DNA of 64,000 nucleotides from Paracamarosporium sp. OC-R06-R3 (lineage: Eukaryota; Ascomycota; Dothideomycetes; Pleosporales; Didymosphaeriaceae): NCBI GenBank assembly GCA_019828545.1, contig JACVRA010000310.1:1-64000 (forward strand). The letters run 5' to 3'. Shown one piece after another: positions 31,687-43,294 of this stretch. Both the position numbers and the translations under genes were made by a program. A model generated the notes under the pieces. The model was not told the origin of the DNA and searched no databases. It worked only from the letters and a program-made list of their open reading frames with translations. Position 1 is the first letter of the stretch. Every line of letters begins with the position of its first letter.

Positions 31687-33954
31687 CTAAACAAACTTCA
31701 ACCAACCCTCCAAGCTATCCACATCATCCCCCTCATACCTCGTGAACTTCAAATTCCGCTTCTTTCTCTCTTCCCCATCCCCCATGCCCATCCCTTCCCC
31801 CCTCCCCTCAAAAGCCTCCCCCCTCATAACCCCCTGCACATAACATGGCCCAACAACCTGCAACGCATACTCAACCTCCTCCCCCTCAAGCCTCACCTTC
31901 CTCACACTCCTAACCACATACGGCACATGGCACCCATTAACCAGCGCGAGCATATCCCCTGGCCTCGCAATCCCCGGCGCAAGGCCAATCCTGCCGTCAT
32001 ACGTTACGAAAAGGCGGTTCGGGACGAGGATATTAGCGAGGTAATTGAGGAAACTGAGGGCGAGTTCTGCGTCGCGGGGGAGCGTGCCGGAGGCGACGTG
32101 CGGAGGGATTTTGCCCTTGATGGCATGGAAGAGGATGCGTTTGTAGATTGTGCCGGTTGGGGAGAGGCAGTGTGTTGTGAAGGCGGTCCAGATGTGGGAG
32201 AGCCAGGGGAGGGTGCCGGGTGGAGGATCGGTGAGCGAGTTCATGCCGTGGTAGTTTGCGAGGAGGGATTCTGCGCCGGGGCATTCGGAGATGCCGGATG
32301 TGAGAGTTTTGGCTAGGTGGATGGGGAAGGTGTCGGTGTTGGGGTCGACGTCTGGGCTAGGGTCGGTAGGGGGAGTGTCGAGGAGGGAGGTTAGGAGGGT
32401 GACAAGGGGGAAGAAGAAGGCGGGGTTTTGGAAGCAGTGGGGTGCTTTCATGTTGTAGTTCCAGCTTGTTGCTTGTATCATGTCGAAGATTGTGCCTGTG
32501 GCGAGCATGACTTTGCTGATTGTGGGATGCGAAAGGAAGAAGAAGGGGGCTGCTGTGGCGGCATGGTAGGTACCTGTAAAGGGTGATCCCCATGCGAGGT
32601 TCCTCGATGGACGGAACTCTGGAACCCATGAAGGCAAATAGTCACGATCTGTGATGTCAAGTGGTGGTTCATCGCTTTTAGTACCGGAACCTGCATTGTT
32701 CGGAGCGTCCGCAACACCGTGATCAATCGTACGCTTTCTTCGAGCCAGGCCAGCCCAGTAGATTTGTGTGTTAGGCGAGTATCTTCTTGTAAACTCAGTA
32801 TAAACCTCCGCCACTGTTTTTGTGTAGTCAGGTTCCAAAAGCATGTGAGGAGATTCAGTCATGGCGAGCATCGCGTAAACCCGATCGCGGTCATCAGTAC
32901 ACGCCTTATTTCTCATTTGCTCCCCAGCTAGATTCGTCGAAAAATGATGGCTACGACCAAGATGTCGATCCATTATTCGGAACTCGTCTCGATGCTTCAC
33001 AAGGGCCCAAGCTGGTTTGATTCCGTCCATGGTCAGTTGTTCTCCTCCAAGTGGTGTTTTCCTATATGCGCCACGTAGAACCTCCAACGCGCGGGCCAGT
33101 TCAACCCATGTTATTGTTGTATGGCCACATGAGACGACAAGGTCCGCCGCCAAGGCGACTTCCTGGACAACCCACACCCTGTTGAACCAAGAGCGGAAGA
33201 GAAGGAAGTCTACGTGGTGTTTGATAGCGTCATCAATGAGTTCTATCGCTTCTTTCACTGGTATGTTGACAGTCGGCCAACTTTCAACGAGCCGGGGCCG
33301 GCCGACGTCTTTACTGATTCCGAACATATCTGCCCTGGACGAGAGAGCTTTTAGGTATTTCATCGCATCCATTGTCCATTCAGAGGCTAGTGTGAGCCAG
33401 ACTTGTACCAACTTTGCCTTGCCGTAGATCTCAGCCATGAGTGCGACCTGTTGAGCTTTGTCGGCGGTGTCTGCTTGGTTGATACATATGGCATCCGCCC
33501 ACAACACCCTGACGCGGTCAGGACGGCAATACGCCATGAGTGCGGCGAACAGATTGTCCGTTATTGTCAAAACTTTTCCATCCAGTATGATGACCTGGTT
33601 AAATTTCGGGAACTCGCCCCAAGCATAGGAAATGGCTTCGTAAGCGGGATGTTCATTGAGTTTGTGGAGTCTTAGAGACCCTCTCAATTCATGCACATCG
33701 GCAGATACGGGCTTGAGATGGAGCAGCCGGATGTAGCCTGGGCCTGGTATTTTAGGGTATTCGAATAATTGATGCTTTGACATGAAAGATTGATCATTCG
33801 CTGGTGACCCTATGCGAAGATTCGCAAGTCCCTCAAGGAGGACGTTGGGGCGCTGTGTCCGCCAGCGAGGTGCTCTCCGCAGCAAAGGACCATATCTTTC
33901 GATAAAGGGCTCAAACCCTTTCTTGTCTGGCGATGTCATATCGTAGCTGTTCAA
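31687..33954 (-). CDS. HET-domain (heterokaryon incompatibility) protein
   Basis: A single exon gives 755 aa, starting with ATG at 33954. The HET domain spans roughly residues 105-290 with the usual landmarks YEAISYAWGE, VLWADAICINQADTADK and RSWFNRVWVVQEVALA. The DRDRVYAMLAM segment and the long C-terminal region, including RLFVTYDGRIGLAP and RPGDMLALVNG, are those of the HET family. No signal peptide, NACHT or repeat domain is attached. HET domains trigger programmed cell death on recognition of non-self in fusion cells, and many copies exist per genome. A relic of a second copy lies just downstream at 31001-31243. The partner and activation route are unknown. Confidence 0.93.
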   Translation of the reverse strand: MNSYDMTSPDKKGFEPFIERYGPLLRRAPRWRTQRPNVLLEGLANLRIGSPANDQSFMSKHQLFEYPKIPGPGYIRLLHLKPVSADVHELRGSLRLHKLNEHPAYEAISYAWGEFPKFNQVIILDGKVLTITDNLFAALMAYCRPDRVRVLWADAICINQADTADKAQQVALMAEIYGKAKLVQVWLTLASEWTMDAMKYLKALSSRADMFGISKDVGRPRLVESWPTVNIPVKEAIELIDDAIKHHVDFLLFRSWFNRVWVVQEVALAADLVVSCGHTTITWVELARALEVLRGAYRKTPLGGEQLTMDGIKPAWALVKHRDEFRIMDRHLGRSHHFSTNLAGEQMRNKACTDDRDRVYAMLAMTESPHMLLEPDYTKTVAEVYTEFTRRYSPNTQIYWAGLARRKRTIDHGVADAPNNAGSGTKSDEPPLDITDRDYLPSWVPEFRPSRNLAWGSPFTGTYHAATAAPFFFLSHPTISKVMLATGTIFDMIQATSWNYNMKAPHCFQNPAFFFPLVTLLTSLLDTPPTDPSPDVDPNTDTFPIHLAKTLTSGISECPGAESLLANYHGMNSLTDPPPGTLPWLSHIWTAFTTHCLSPTGTIYKRILFHAIKGKIPPHVASGTLPRDAELALSFLNYLANILVPNRLFVTYDGRIGLAPGIARPGDMLALVNGCHVPYVVRSVRKVRLEGEEVEYALQVVGPCYVQGVMRGEAFEGRGEGMGMGDGEERKKRNLKFTRYEGDDVDSLEGWLKFV

Positions 33955-36751
33955 CTAAAAGCGTTCGCGCGGATCCATGTGCAAGAAGCTACGCCAACAG
34001 AAGATGCCACGCAGATCAGCGGGTGAACACGACAGCCGTACATTTCTTTGGAGAGATTGCGAAATTCAAGTAAGTGTAGCATTTTCAGGCAGGTGAAGAT
34101 CTATAAGTCCCTATACACGTCGAACATACGGTCAGTGTGGCGCAATACGAGGTTGGCGTCGCTGCGCCACCTTTTTTCGCTTCGGCCTGTCATCGCGGCG
34201 TGCGGCCTCAGACACACCTTTGAAGCTGCCGGAAACACATACACACACTGTTTTGATGAAACTTTTCCATGATGAATGTACCGCGGGAAGACGAAAAGCG
34301 ATAGTCTACGACCAAACACATAAGCTATGCTTTACGTACCCAGTAGGTCAGCCGCTTAGGCAAGCTACAAGTAAGCAAGATGCATTTTCACGGTTCCTAT
34401 GCAATTCGGAAAATGATACAATCATCCTGAAGGACTTTCCGTCGGAGTCGAGATGCGCGTCCGGCTACAGAAGCGGAGCTGCGTTACAGCCAACTGTCAG
34501 TTTTAGAGAATATCCGAACTGCGCGGTATTGAGGGGTTTTCACCCGCGCACATTGATATGTTCCACATAGCGGACAGTGGAGTATAGCGAGCCGCATGTG
34601 TAATAAATCAGGTGCGACGGACTTCATGTACGCCGATATGAACTGTTCACGCTCAGAGGCGGAACAGGCTGGTGAAGAAGTGCGAAAAACTGGGACATTC
34701 TGGCAACGGAGAGGGATATAGTAGTTGTGGGGGTGTGGCAGATGCCCTGGGGCGCTTGAGGAAAATAATCGTCAGCGACCTCACATGCTTGTCCACATGG
34801 AAGTTTGCGACATGACGCTAAACCTTTTTCGGTTGATCAGAAAAAGCGCCTCTTATTAGGCCACCAAAAAGGAAACGGCGCACATGGTAACGATGCGGAA
34901 TCAGCGAAAGCTGATTTCATGGTTTATTGTCCATGATCTTCGAGGTGACGTTAGAGGTAGCTGGCTTGCAGAGCTGCGCACAGGCAAGATTGCCGCAAAG
35001 GAAATGCCTCCGAACCGTTGACCACGCTACGCGACGAGAACGGGAGCGGAAGCGGAGTGTCGTGTGCGCCGTGGCGAATTTGCGGTTCCTGGAGGTGTCG
35101 AGGGCAGGCTGAGCTGATTGGCGTTGTGCCAACAAAGCCGGAGATTCGGTACCTGGCTAAAGTGTGGTGGAGGTCAGAGTGTAATGCGTCTTACAAAACG
35201 CGGGATGTGGTTACGTCCATGGGGGGCGAAGGGGCACCTCTTAAGAAGAAGGACGTCGGGGTTGATCGCATGCGGAAGGGTTTCCTTGTGGCGTATACAG
35301 CTGGCCCCAGAGTTGGGTTGGAGTTGCAAAGTCGGATGTTTTCAACAGGCACGTTGACGACTGACTCGATTTCAAAGGTTCCTGCAGGTCATGGATGCTG
35401 GCCGTTTCATCTCGAGGGTCGGTCAAGAGGCCTGCATGGGAGGGTGCAGCGATTGTCATAGGAAGCACCGCCTATAACCGGGGAGGCGACGGCAAGTGGT
35501 GGTGTGCGGATGCTACGTAGCTTCTGGTGACCGCTCCATGGCCGACGGCCAGTGTGGGCGGCGGCGAAGACAAGCGAGCACGCGTCGCGGAGGGCGCTCC
35601 GGCGTGGAGAGGAGCTGCTGCGACCGCCCGCGAGCAAGGCACGTCCGAGGACGCGTGCGTGCGAGCCACCGTCGCCCTCTGATGCCGGCGGTTGTAAGCA
35701 CCCAAAAGCAGTGCTGGACGAGTGTGTTGGGCGCCGTGGTGTTTGGGACGGGGAGCAGGCGCCAAGGGGGCCAGCGCGGGCGCGTGTGGGGGCGCAGAGG
35801 CGCATTATCATATGAAAGCGATAAGAGAAAGGCCATGGGGCAGCTCCCGGCAGCTCGGGCGTGCAGATAAGCAGCGCCAGTGGTTGCGGGCTCGTTGTTG
35901 CACGTGGAGCAGCAGCGAGCCTGTGTGCCGCCGCCGCCAGGAACCGGCCATGACAGCGAACATGGTGTCGACGACGGGTGCACGCGTCGGGGAAGCGCGC
36001 GGGAGCGAGGGAGCGAGGGCGCGAGGGAGGACCTTGGTGTCCTCGACGGGCGGGCGGCGGGCGACATGGCGACAGCGGCGGCGGGCATGGCGACAGCGCG
36101 CAGCACCCAGCACCCAGCCCGCAGACGCAGCCCGCAGACGCAGCAGCACGCAGGCAAGACGTGCGGCTGCCTGCACCGCACGGCGCTCCTCCCTGTGCCA
36201 CCCAGCGCCGTGTCGGTCGCGGCTTCCCTGCGTCGGCTCCGTCGCGCTTGCCAAATCAGCGCCCGCGCCTGCCTCCCCACGCCCTTATCGTCCTTGGCGG
36301 CTCACCCTCTCCTCCTGGAGCCCATCAAACCGCCATCCCCATCGTGGCAGGGCTGGAGCCTCCCCGTTCCCACCCCAGCGCGGGCGCCCGGGGGCTAGTC
36401 TGCACTAAAGTCGTCCACCGCACCGCACCTCGCCCACTCCCCTCCAAAAACCTTCGGTGCGCCCGCGCCTGCACATTATCCACCCTCTCCTTTCGGCTGT
36501 GCGACGCCCGCGCTGCCCTGCCGCCTTCGGATGCTCCCGCGTGCCCCGGCGCCGTGGTCCTGAAGCCCTCTTATCTAGTCCCTCGTACGCCTCGGTCCTC
36601 GTATATATCGCGCACTCGACCCCCCGCTGACAACGCCTGCCAGCTTCTTGGCCGTCTTGCGTCAACCAGCCCAGTCCTTCTTTTTGATTTCACTTGTCCA
36701 TGAACGCTCCGCTTGTCTCACACCACGGCCGTGTGACTAGGCCCTCCCCTA
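33955..36751. other. Long intergenic region with GC-rich block
   Basis: The first part (33955-35400) has ordinary composition and no recognised gene. From about 35440 to 36740 the DNA is GC-rich with runs of GCG/GCC triplets, and large frames are open on both strands, which is a composition effect. The last 300 bp become pyrimidine-rich, like a promoter or 5' leader for the gene starting at 36752. Confidence 0.5.
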
Positions 36752-38428
36752 ATGTTCAATAGCAACCACCACAACTATCTCGTGCCTGTAAAGCCCGCAA
36801 CGAGGAACGACCCGCGGATTCCTCGTCCTGAAGACACCCATCTCCCTCGTGGAGAATGTAGCTTCCTCATATCTGCTGCAACCCCAGGCGGTGCGAGCGA
36901 GCGCTGCTCGTGCCGCTCCTTTTTCCCGGATTCGCTGATACGCTCACAATGCGGCTGTGGGCATCAGGCCTGGCACCACGAACGGGAACCAGTTTCCACC
37001 GCCATGGCAGAACAATATGATCTAATTGTAGCTGAGCTGAAGCGCCTGAGGCAAGACGTCCAGAAGCATGCCCACCTGGAGCAGCAACTGAAGCAGGAGC
37101 TCTTCAAGGAGCGCCTGGCAAGAGACGAGCATTTCCGCACCTACAAGGGCATCGAGGCGCGCATGTATGCCAACATGCAGCACATGAAGGTCCATATGGA
37201 CGACAAGGTCGAGGCCGTAGTAGACAAGACGCAGGAATTCAACGACCAGATGAAGGCCATGCAGGAGCGATTGACCATGGTTGACGAAGTCACAATGGAT
37301 CTTGAGAACAGGATGGACCGCATGGAGCTGAGCAGTGGTCCTTCTAGAGAGCCAACACCTGGAGCAGCAACACCCAAGCCTCTGCTTTCGACGCCCAAAT
37401 CAGTACCTCCTGTACCTCAGCTGCCACTGCTCATGCAGTCGCAGCATATGCTGGGCCAACTACCCATTCGTAACGACAAGAAGTATCCGCTATCCTGGAC
37501 TGCACGAGTCATCTTCGTTCTACGCAAGAGTCAAAAGTTCGCCTACGATCCCGATAGCAATGGCTACAAGAGATGTGTCTCGCGCAAGTTGCAACAGAAC
37601 CTGGACTTTCCCAGCCAGGACAGCTCATGCTTTGCAAACCGCATCGAGACCACCTTCAAAGGCATTCTCCGCGGTCGACCATGGATGCCTCTGACTGCTC
37701 ACCGTCCTGCTGATGAGCCATTTGGACGTATGGCACTTGCGCTCCTGCCACCAGACCTCATCCATCGCGGTGTATGGGACTATCCATTCCTCGAGGACCA
37801 TTGTATTGCGCACGACAAGATGCAAGGCGACATTCTGTACATCACCCTACAGTTTGAAGATGTGACTTGGAACGAGATTCGCTTCTTGCCTGCAGTCCTT
37901 GGCGCCGACGACTCTTGCTGGAAACACGATGAAGAATTGGACGGAAACGCTAAATACAAGAGCCTCGATTCGGAGATAATGTACGATTACCAGGACCCTC
38001 CACCCACCTATTCATCTCGAACTCACTCGATGGCGGATAGGGCGCCCTCGAAACTGGATGTCCTTGCCGATTCCGCCTCTATGCTGAGTCCCATTGAGCG
38101 CGTGCAGACGCATTCAAGCCGCTACTCCTCAGAGCGCAGCAGCCTGCGCAGTTTTGGAACCGAAGAGACGCAAAGCTACGAAGGTACCGAGGATGATGAG
38201 CATCGTGACAAGAAGCCCAAGCTCAGGTCGAAGCAGTCAATGCCCGCTGTCAACAGCGCAGGCCACGTGCAGACGCCCATCTACGTCTCGGGCCGCTCGA
38301 AGCGAAAGATGCCTGTCCGCGAGAAGGGCCCAAAGGAGCCGCTGCACTTCAACGTGTCAAACGTCACCAAGTGGCGACCAAATCTCCTCCACACTTCATC
38401 CAAGGGCAAGGAGGCGATACAAGAATGA
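36752..38428 (+). CDS. Conserved-looking coiled-coil protein with CxC...CxCGH motif
   Basis: A single exon gives 558 aa. I do not recognise a named family. Near residues 52-75 there is a tight Cys/His cluster, CSCRSFFPDSLIRSQCGCGHQAWHH, with four Cys and three His, likely zinc-binding. Residues about 83-190 form a long heptad-rich coiled coil (LIVAELKRLRQDVQ...LEQQLKQEL). A central part, about 240-400, looks folded, with WTARVIFVLRKSQKFAYDPDSN and WNEIRFLPAVLG. The C-terminal 150 residues are Ser- and charge-rich and contain basic stretches such as KKPKLRSK that could act as nuclear signals. Residue counts are by eye. A nuclear or cytoskeletal role is possible but unsupported. The first ATG at 36752 is used; a 5'-UTR intron upstream is possible. 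Confidence 0.8.
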   Translation: MFNSNHHNYLVPVKPATRNDPRIPRPEDTHLPRGECSFLISAATPGGASERCSCRSFFPDSLIRSQCGCGHQAWHHEREPVSTAMAEQYDLIVAELKRLRQDVQKHAHLEQQLKQELFKERLARDEHFRTYKGIEARMYANMQHMKVHMDDKVEAVVDKTQEFNDQMKAMQERLTMVDEVTMDLENRMDRMELSSGPSREPTPGAATPKPLLSTPKSVPPVPQLPLLMQSQHMLGQLPIRNDKKYPLSWTARVIFVLRKSQKFAYDPDSNGYKRCVSRKLQQNLDFPSQDSSCFANRIETTFKGILRGRPWMPLTAHRPADEPFGRMALALLPPDLIHRGVWDYPFLEDHCIAHDKMQGDILYITLQFEDVTWNEIRFLPAVLGADDSCWKHDEELDGNAKYKSLDSEIMYDYQDPPPTYSSRTHSMADRAPSKLDVLADSASMLSPIERVQTHSSRYSSERSSLRSFGTEETQSYEGTEDDEHRDKKPKLRSKQSMPAVNSAGHVQTPIYVSGRSKRKMPVREKGPKEPLHFNVSNVTKWRPNLLHTSSKGKEAIQE

Positions 38429-40307
38429 GCCCGCTGATATGTATTACCACTCTATGCTTATTTCTTTGTTTACATTTGCAAAACGCCGGTTCATGTAAAG
38501 GCAAGGCGTTTTACGAAAAGCCTGGCAAGGAAGGGATACCCATACGGCGTTTACTGTATTTCAGTTTAATTTGGACGCCTCGGCGTCATTTAGAATCGTT
38601 GCTTGTCTGGTATTGGATAGAATCGCAGCGACCGCTCTGCAAGCTGGTCACGACGGGGGTGACACACACTTGCCATGTTCCAGCGGAACAAGGCGCGCAA
38701 TATTTGAAATATATGATACATGTTACCCAACGGCGCTGCGATTGACAGCCTTGCGCACAGAAAACCGGAAAATGCGTCGAACAAAGGGACGATGATCAGC
38801 GGCTTGCCCGAACTCCACCTGATAACGCTCCGTCTCGCAGGGTCTTCCTTGCACGCCTTGGTACCTGACAATCTACGTGGAGCCGTTACATCGACGCAAA
38901 CGTTGGCTGAGATAGCCTACACAAATGGTGACAAAGATACGATGTCGGAGCGGCAAAAGATAAGCCAGGCCAGGTACCTGTCTGTACGTAGCCATCTCGG
39001 CCTTGGCAATGGGGCTCGCTAGACACCATTAGAGTAAATCGGATAAGGCGCTGGGCCTGTGGCGCGGATGGATGCCATTGCGGGTGTGACATTGGACATG
39101 TACCTGCGCACACTGGGTATTGGTAATGAAAAAGGATGTATCTCGGACACGCGACGCGACACGACGACGCCGCGGTGGTGGCCGCTATCAAATAGGAGCG
39201 TGCTGGTTGGGGTTCTCGCTTACGCCCAGAGAGCTGAGGTAGGCGGGTGGTGCGCGAGCGTTGCATCCAGCGTTCGAGAAGCGTTCGGCCGGGCCAAATA
39301 CGAAGCGCGTAAGCAGCCTCCTTGAGCTACGCCGCGCGCGTGCTGTTTTCTTGCCTACTGCGTGTGAGTATCTCGGTGAATGTGTCTGGTCTGGGTGTTT
39401 TGCCCTCGCCGCCTGGTTGGGCTGGGGAGGAGTGGCGATAGGGTTACGCGCGAGAGGGAGGTCCTGGGCATACGGGGGTCCTGCTGGGGTGCTGTTGCAG
39501 GCTCCCAGAGGTGTGGTGGTTCCTAGGGACGCAGCTGGCTGCGGACCGAGTAAGCTCCTCTCTGCTCGTTTCCCGGTGAATATCTATACGTGGTTTCGAG
39601 CGCGCGTAATCGTGTTGCTGTCCTTCGCGTAGCTTGGCGCGGTTCCCATTCGCGGTCGAAACGCGGGGATTGCGGGGAAACACGACAACCTCAGCGTCGG
39701 TTTTGGAAGGAGCCAACAAACAATACAACGTCTCTGCTACGACGCGTGAGTAAGACAAACGACTCCATGGCGGCCGTCACGCAGCGGCGGGCTACTCGAT
39801 CGAGCGTGCCGGGCGTTGATGGCCTCCCCCATCCTTATCAGCCAGGCCTGCCGTCGATCCTCTCCACACAGGCCGCCGGGCCACTCACAGCCGCCAGATG
39901 CAACTCACCGCTCACCACCGCGTCACGCGCATTGGACAGCGGCCTATCATGGCGCCGTCGGCCAGGGTTGTACGGCCGTTCTGCCCGGTCAACGGGTTTC
40001 CTGGCCCGTCTGTGTTAGGCTTGCAACGCAAGCTTATAGGCATTGTTCCTGGGACCGTGGCTAGAAGCTTGATAGAACCTAACGCTGTAACGTGGGCGTG
40101 CCTCTGGCGATACAAAGGTCGCCTGCGTCTGTCTATCCCTTGCTTCGCGCGACTGCGACTGCGACTTCCTCTCTCGTTTTTGCTTACCGGGCATCGCCAC
40201 GCCTTGGCCAAGAGCCGCCTTCTGTCTCCTCACTGCAACACCGTCGGTGACGACTCTCCAGAGCGCCTCACCCGCTAGCTCGACGTCTGCTCCGCGCGCC
40301 ACCCGAC
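38429..40307. other. Long intergenic region, partly GC-rich
   Basis: Contains the 3' flank of the coiled-coil gene and the promoter of the transporter that starts at 40308. From about 39240 to 40300 the DNA is GC-rich with large but non-family frames. No gene was recognised. Confidence 0.5.
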
Positions 40308-41907
40308 ATGGCCGACTCCAGCCAGCACCAAGCTGCCGAGCAGTACCCGCCCGATGCAAAGAACGACCTCGAGGTGACGGCCTCCAAATCCTCCTCAGAT
40401 GGCCACAACCCGGTCCCCATCGAGGGCCAAACGGAGCACCTCCCGTCCTTTGAGCACGAGAAGAGACTCGCCTTCAAGTTCGACATCCGCATCCTGCCCA
40501 TGCTCGCCGTCATGTATCTCTTCAATGCGCTCGACAAGGGCAACTTGGGCAACGCCAAAACAGACAAGATGGACGTGGACCTGCACTTCAAGCCGGGCCA
40601 GTACAACACCATGCTTAGCATCTTCTTCGTCCCCTATGTGCTGTTTGCGCCGCCCATTGCGATGCTGGGGAAGAAGATTGGCCCGAACAAGATGCTGCCC
40701 ATTTTGATGTTTTGCTTTGGGAGTATGACATTGTTGAGTGCGTCTGTGCAGAATTGGGGTGGGATGATGGCTTTGAGATGGTTCTTGGGTGAGTGCGATT
40801 CTGATCTCCCACGTGCTTGCAGGTCAAGTCTACGAATCATAAACACACTGACCGCTATTAGGTATGGCGGAGGCCGCTTTCTTCCCCCTGGTCATCTACT
40901 ACCTCACCACCTTCTACCGCCGTGCCGAACTCGCCCGCCGCCTCGCTCTCTTCTATGCCGCCTCTAACATTGCAAACGCCTTCTCTGGTCTCCTTGCGTT
41001 CGGTGTCTTCCACATCAAGGACACAAAGCTCCAAGGCTGGCGCTACCTCTTCATCATCGAGGGTGCCGCCACGATTCTCTTCTCTGGTGTCGCTTATTGG
41101 TGGCTCCCCAAGTCCGCTTACGACGCAAAGTTTCTGACCGAAGACGAGAAGAAGCTTGCTTTCACCCGTATCCAGATCGACTCTTCGGCCATCGTAGGCG
41201 AGAAATTCGTGCTCAAGGATGCCCTCGAGATCTTCAAGCTGCCCTCCACCTACGGATTCCTCGCCATAGAAATCTGCTTGGGTGTCCCGCTCCAGTCAGT
41301 GGGTCTGTTCATGCCGCAGATCATCAACGCGCTGGAGACGGACCCCGTCATGGTCAACTTGAAGACTGTGGCGCCCAACTGCGTGGGAGCAGTGTTTTTG
41401 CTGATCCTGGCTTTTACCTCTGATCTCACGCGCATCCGATTTCCCTTCATCGCGCTCGGCTTCGCCCTCACATTCTGCGGCTTCATCATCTTCGCCGCCA
41501 TCGACGTCCCCGCGCACCTGTCCACCGCCTACTTTGCCGCCTTCATGATGGTCTGGGGTACCTCCGCGCCCTCCGTCCTGCTGTCTACCTGGTACAACAA
41601 CAACATTGCGCACGAGGGTCGCCGCGTCACGCTTACCTCGGTCGGTGTCCCGCTCGCGAACCTCATGGGCGTCGTCTCCTCCAACATCTTCCGCGACAAG
41701 GACAAGCCCAAGTACGTCCCTGCTCTGGCGACTACGGCCGCATTTGGTGCCACTGGATGTTGCATTGCGCTGCTGCTAGGCACATACATGGTTTTCGACA
41801 ACCGACGCAGGAACGCGAGACAGGGCGTTAAGCTCAGTGCGAGGGACGTTAGTACTGAGATTCTGAGGGAGGGACCGAACAGTCCTGACTTTAGATGGTT
41901 TTTGTAG
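40308..41907 (+). CDS. MFS transporter, allantoate permease/anion-cation symporter type
   Basis: Two exons (40308-40788 and 40862-41907) give 508 aa; the 73-nt intron has a GTGAGT donor and splits a Gly codon (FLG|MAEAAFF). About twelve membrane helices can be traced. Family landmarks include DKGNLGNAKTDKM in the first loop, YNTMLSIFFVPYVLF, ALRWFLGMAEAAFFP, then WRYLFIIEGAATIL and the WYNNNIAHEGRR loop in the second half. The N-terminal 60 residues are hydrophilic and cytosolic. This is the Dal5/ACS subfamily of the major facilitator superfamily, which imports small organic anions such as allantoate, nicotinate or pantothenate; the substrate here is not visible from sequence. No cluster genes sit beside it, so it is probably a stand-alone nutrient permease. 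Confidence 0.9.
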
Positions 41908-42143
41908 GCGAGGTGTAGTTAGAAGAAAGAAGGAATAGGGGGTGCATATGCATGCATACCGGATGTACGAGTTGATGAAACAGAACCAAAGCGAGGCTGC
42001 AGATTGCTATCTAGATACCCTTGAATTAATGCTCATACTTGCATTCATCCCCGTCCCATTTTCATTCTTCCTTTTCCTCACTTCACACATCCTACCTCCT
42101 CCCCTATCCACCCTAACCAATAAAACCCAGCCCAAACATCCCC

Positions 42144-43294
42144 TCACCGCTGCCTCCCCCCCGCCTCCTCCCCCGTCAAATAACTATCCCGATTCCCATC
42201 AAACCGCAGAAACCGCTCCCGCCACTTACTCCCCGCCCCCTCGGCCCCCCTCCCCCCAACGACCGAAAGGAACTCATCGATATCCAGTCTCCCATCCCCA
42301 TCCGCGTCCCCGAATGCAAACAACCCGTCGACCTCGGGACATACCACCGCCGTCCCGTTCGTCGCCGTCGTCGTAGCCGGAGAACTAGAATTCGAATTTG
42401 GCGGCGGAGCAGAAGGAGGAGGAGGGACAGCGCCGGGAGGCCCCGTATCGAACGACACACCTCCAGGTCCAGGTCCAGGGTCAGACGCAGGTTCCGCGCG
42501 CTTCTCATCCCCGTTCCCATCTCCATCTCGCCTATCCTCCCGATTCGCACTCCTACCACACGCCTGCCTCTTCCTCCGCTCGCCCTCGCGCTCAGCAACG
42601 CACTCGCTCTGCGCACCGCGCCCCCGCGCCCCGCCCCCGCGGCAGAACTGCCCCAGCTCCGGCACGAAGAAGCTCGTTTTGGAGGCGCCGGGGTCGGGCG
42701 TGCAGGGGCCTAGGGCGCGGAGGAGGCATGTTGCTAGGGTTTGGGTTTCGGGTGTTTGGCAGTCTTCCGGGGTGGAGGAGTGGGTGGTGAAGATGGGGGT
42801 GGGGAGGGAGGGGGAGGGGAGGGAATTGGGGAAGGAGGGGGCGGACGGGAATGTTGCGGGTGGGGCGAGGGGGTGGAGGCAGCCTGGGAGGAAGGGTTAG
42901 TTGGGTTTGGTTTGTGAGGGGAGGGGGGAGGGGAAAGGAAGTTTAAGGAAGTTTAGGGAAGGGGGATTAGTGGGGATGGTAGTGAATTGAGGGTAGCTAG
43001 GAGAGGAAGGGTACGAATGGTGGGAAAAAGGAATGGTAGAGGGGATGGTAGAGGTAATGATAGAGGTAATAGCGGAGGAGACAGTATAGCGATTGGTAGA
43101 GAACACGTGGAATTGTACTCACCACCTTCACAATTACAACAAAAAGCATCGCAACCACCTACGCCGCAGCAGGGCGTGTCTAGTGGCGTTTTCCCGTTTC
43201 CGCACGATCCTGTGGAGGCCGAGGGGAGACAGCAGAAGGATAAGGCGAGAGTGGCGAAAGTGGATACGAGGGTTATCTGCAAAAACGTTTTCAT
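42144..43294 (-). CDS. Secreted Cys-rich EF-hand protein
   Basis: Two exons (43294-43123 and 42883-42144) give 303 aa. The intron (42884-43122) is long, 239 nt, with a pyrimidine-rich coding-side strand. A signal peptide covers about residues 1-19. Two cysteine-rich regions follow, the first with eight Cys around GVGGCDAFCCNCEGG, then a Pro/Ser-rich stretch, then a middle segment with paired Cys, Arg-rich. Two EF-hand loops close the protein: DADGDGRLDIDE at about 250-261 and DGNRDSYLTGEE at about 286-297, both 12 residues with acidic residues at positions 1, 3, 5 and 12 (Asn or Asp tolerated). So it likely binds calcium outside the cell. Family name unknown. The GC-rich composition matters: the second exon has overlapping open frames. 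Confidence 0.75.

Noticed and set aside
35407..36408. Overlapping frames of about 230-265 codons on both strands in a GC-rich block
   Set aside because: Low-complexity Arg/Ala/Pro/Ser text without family character, open on both strands at once; explained by base composition.
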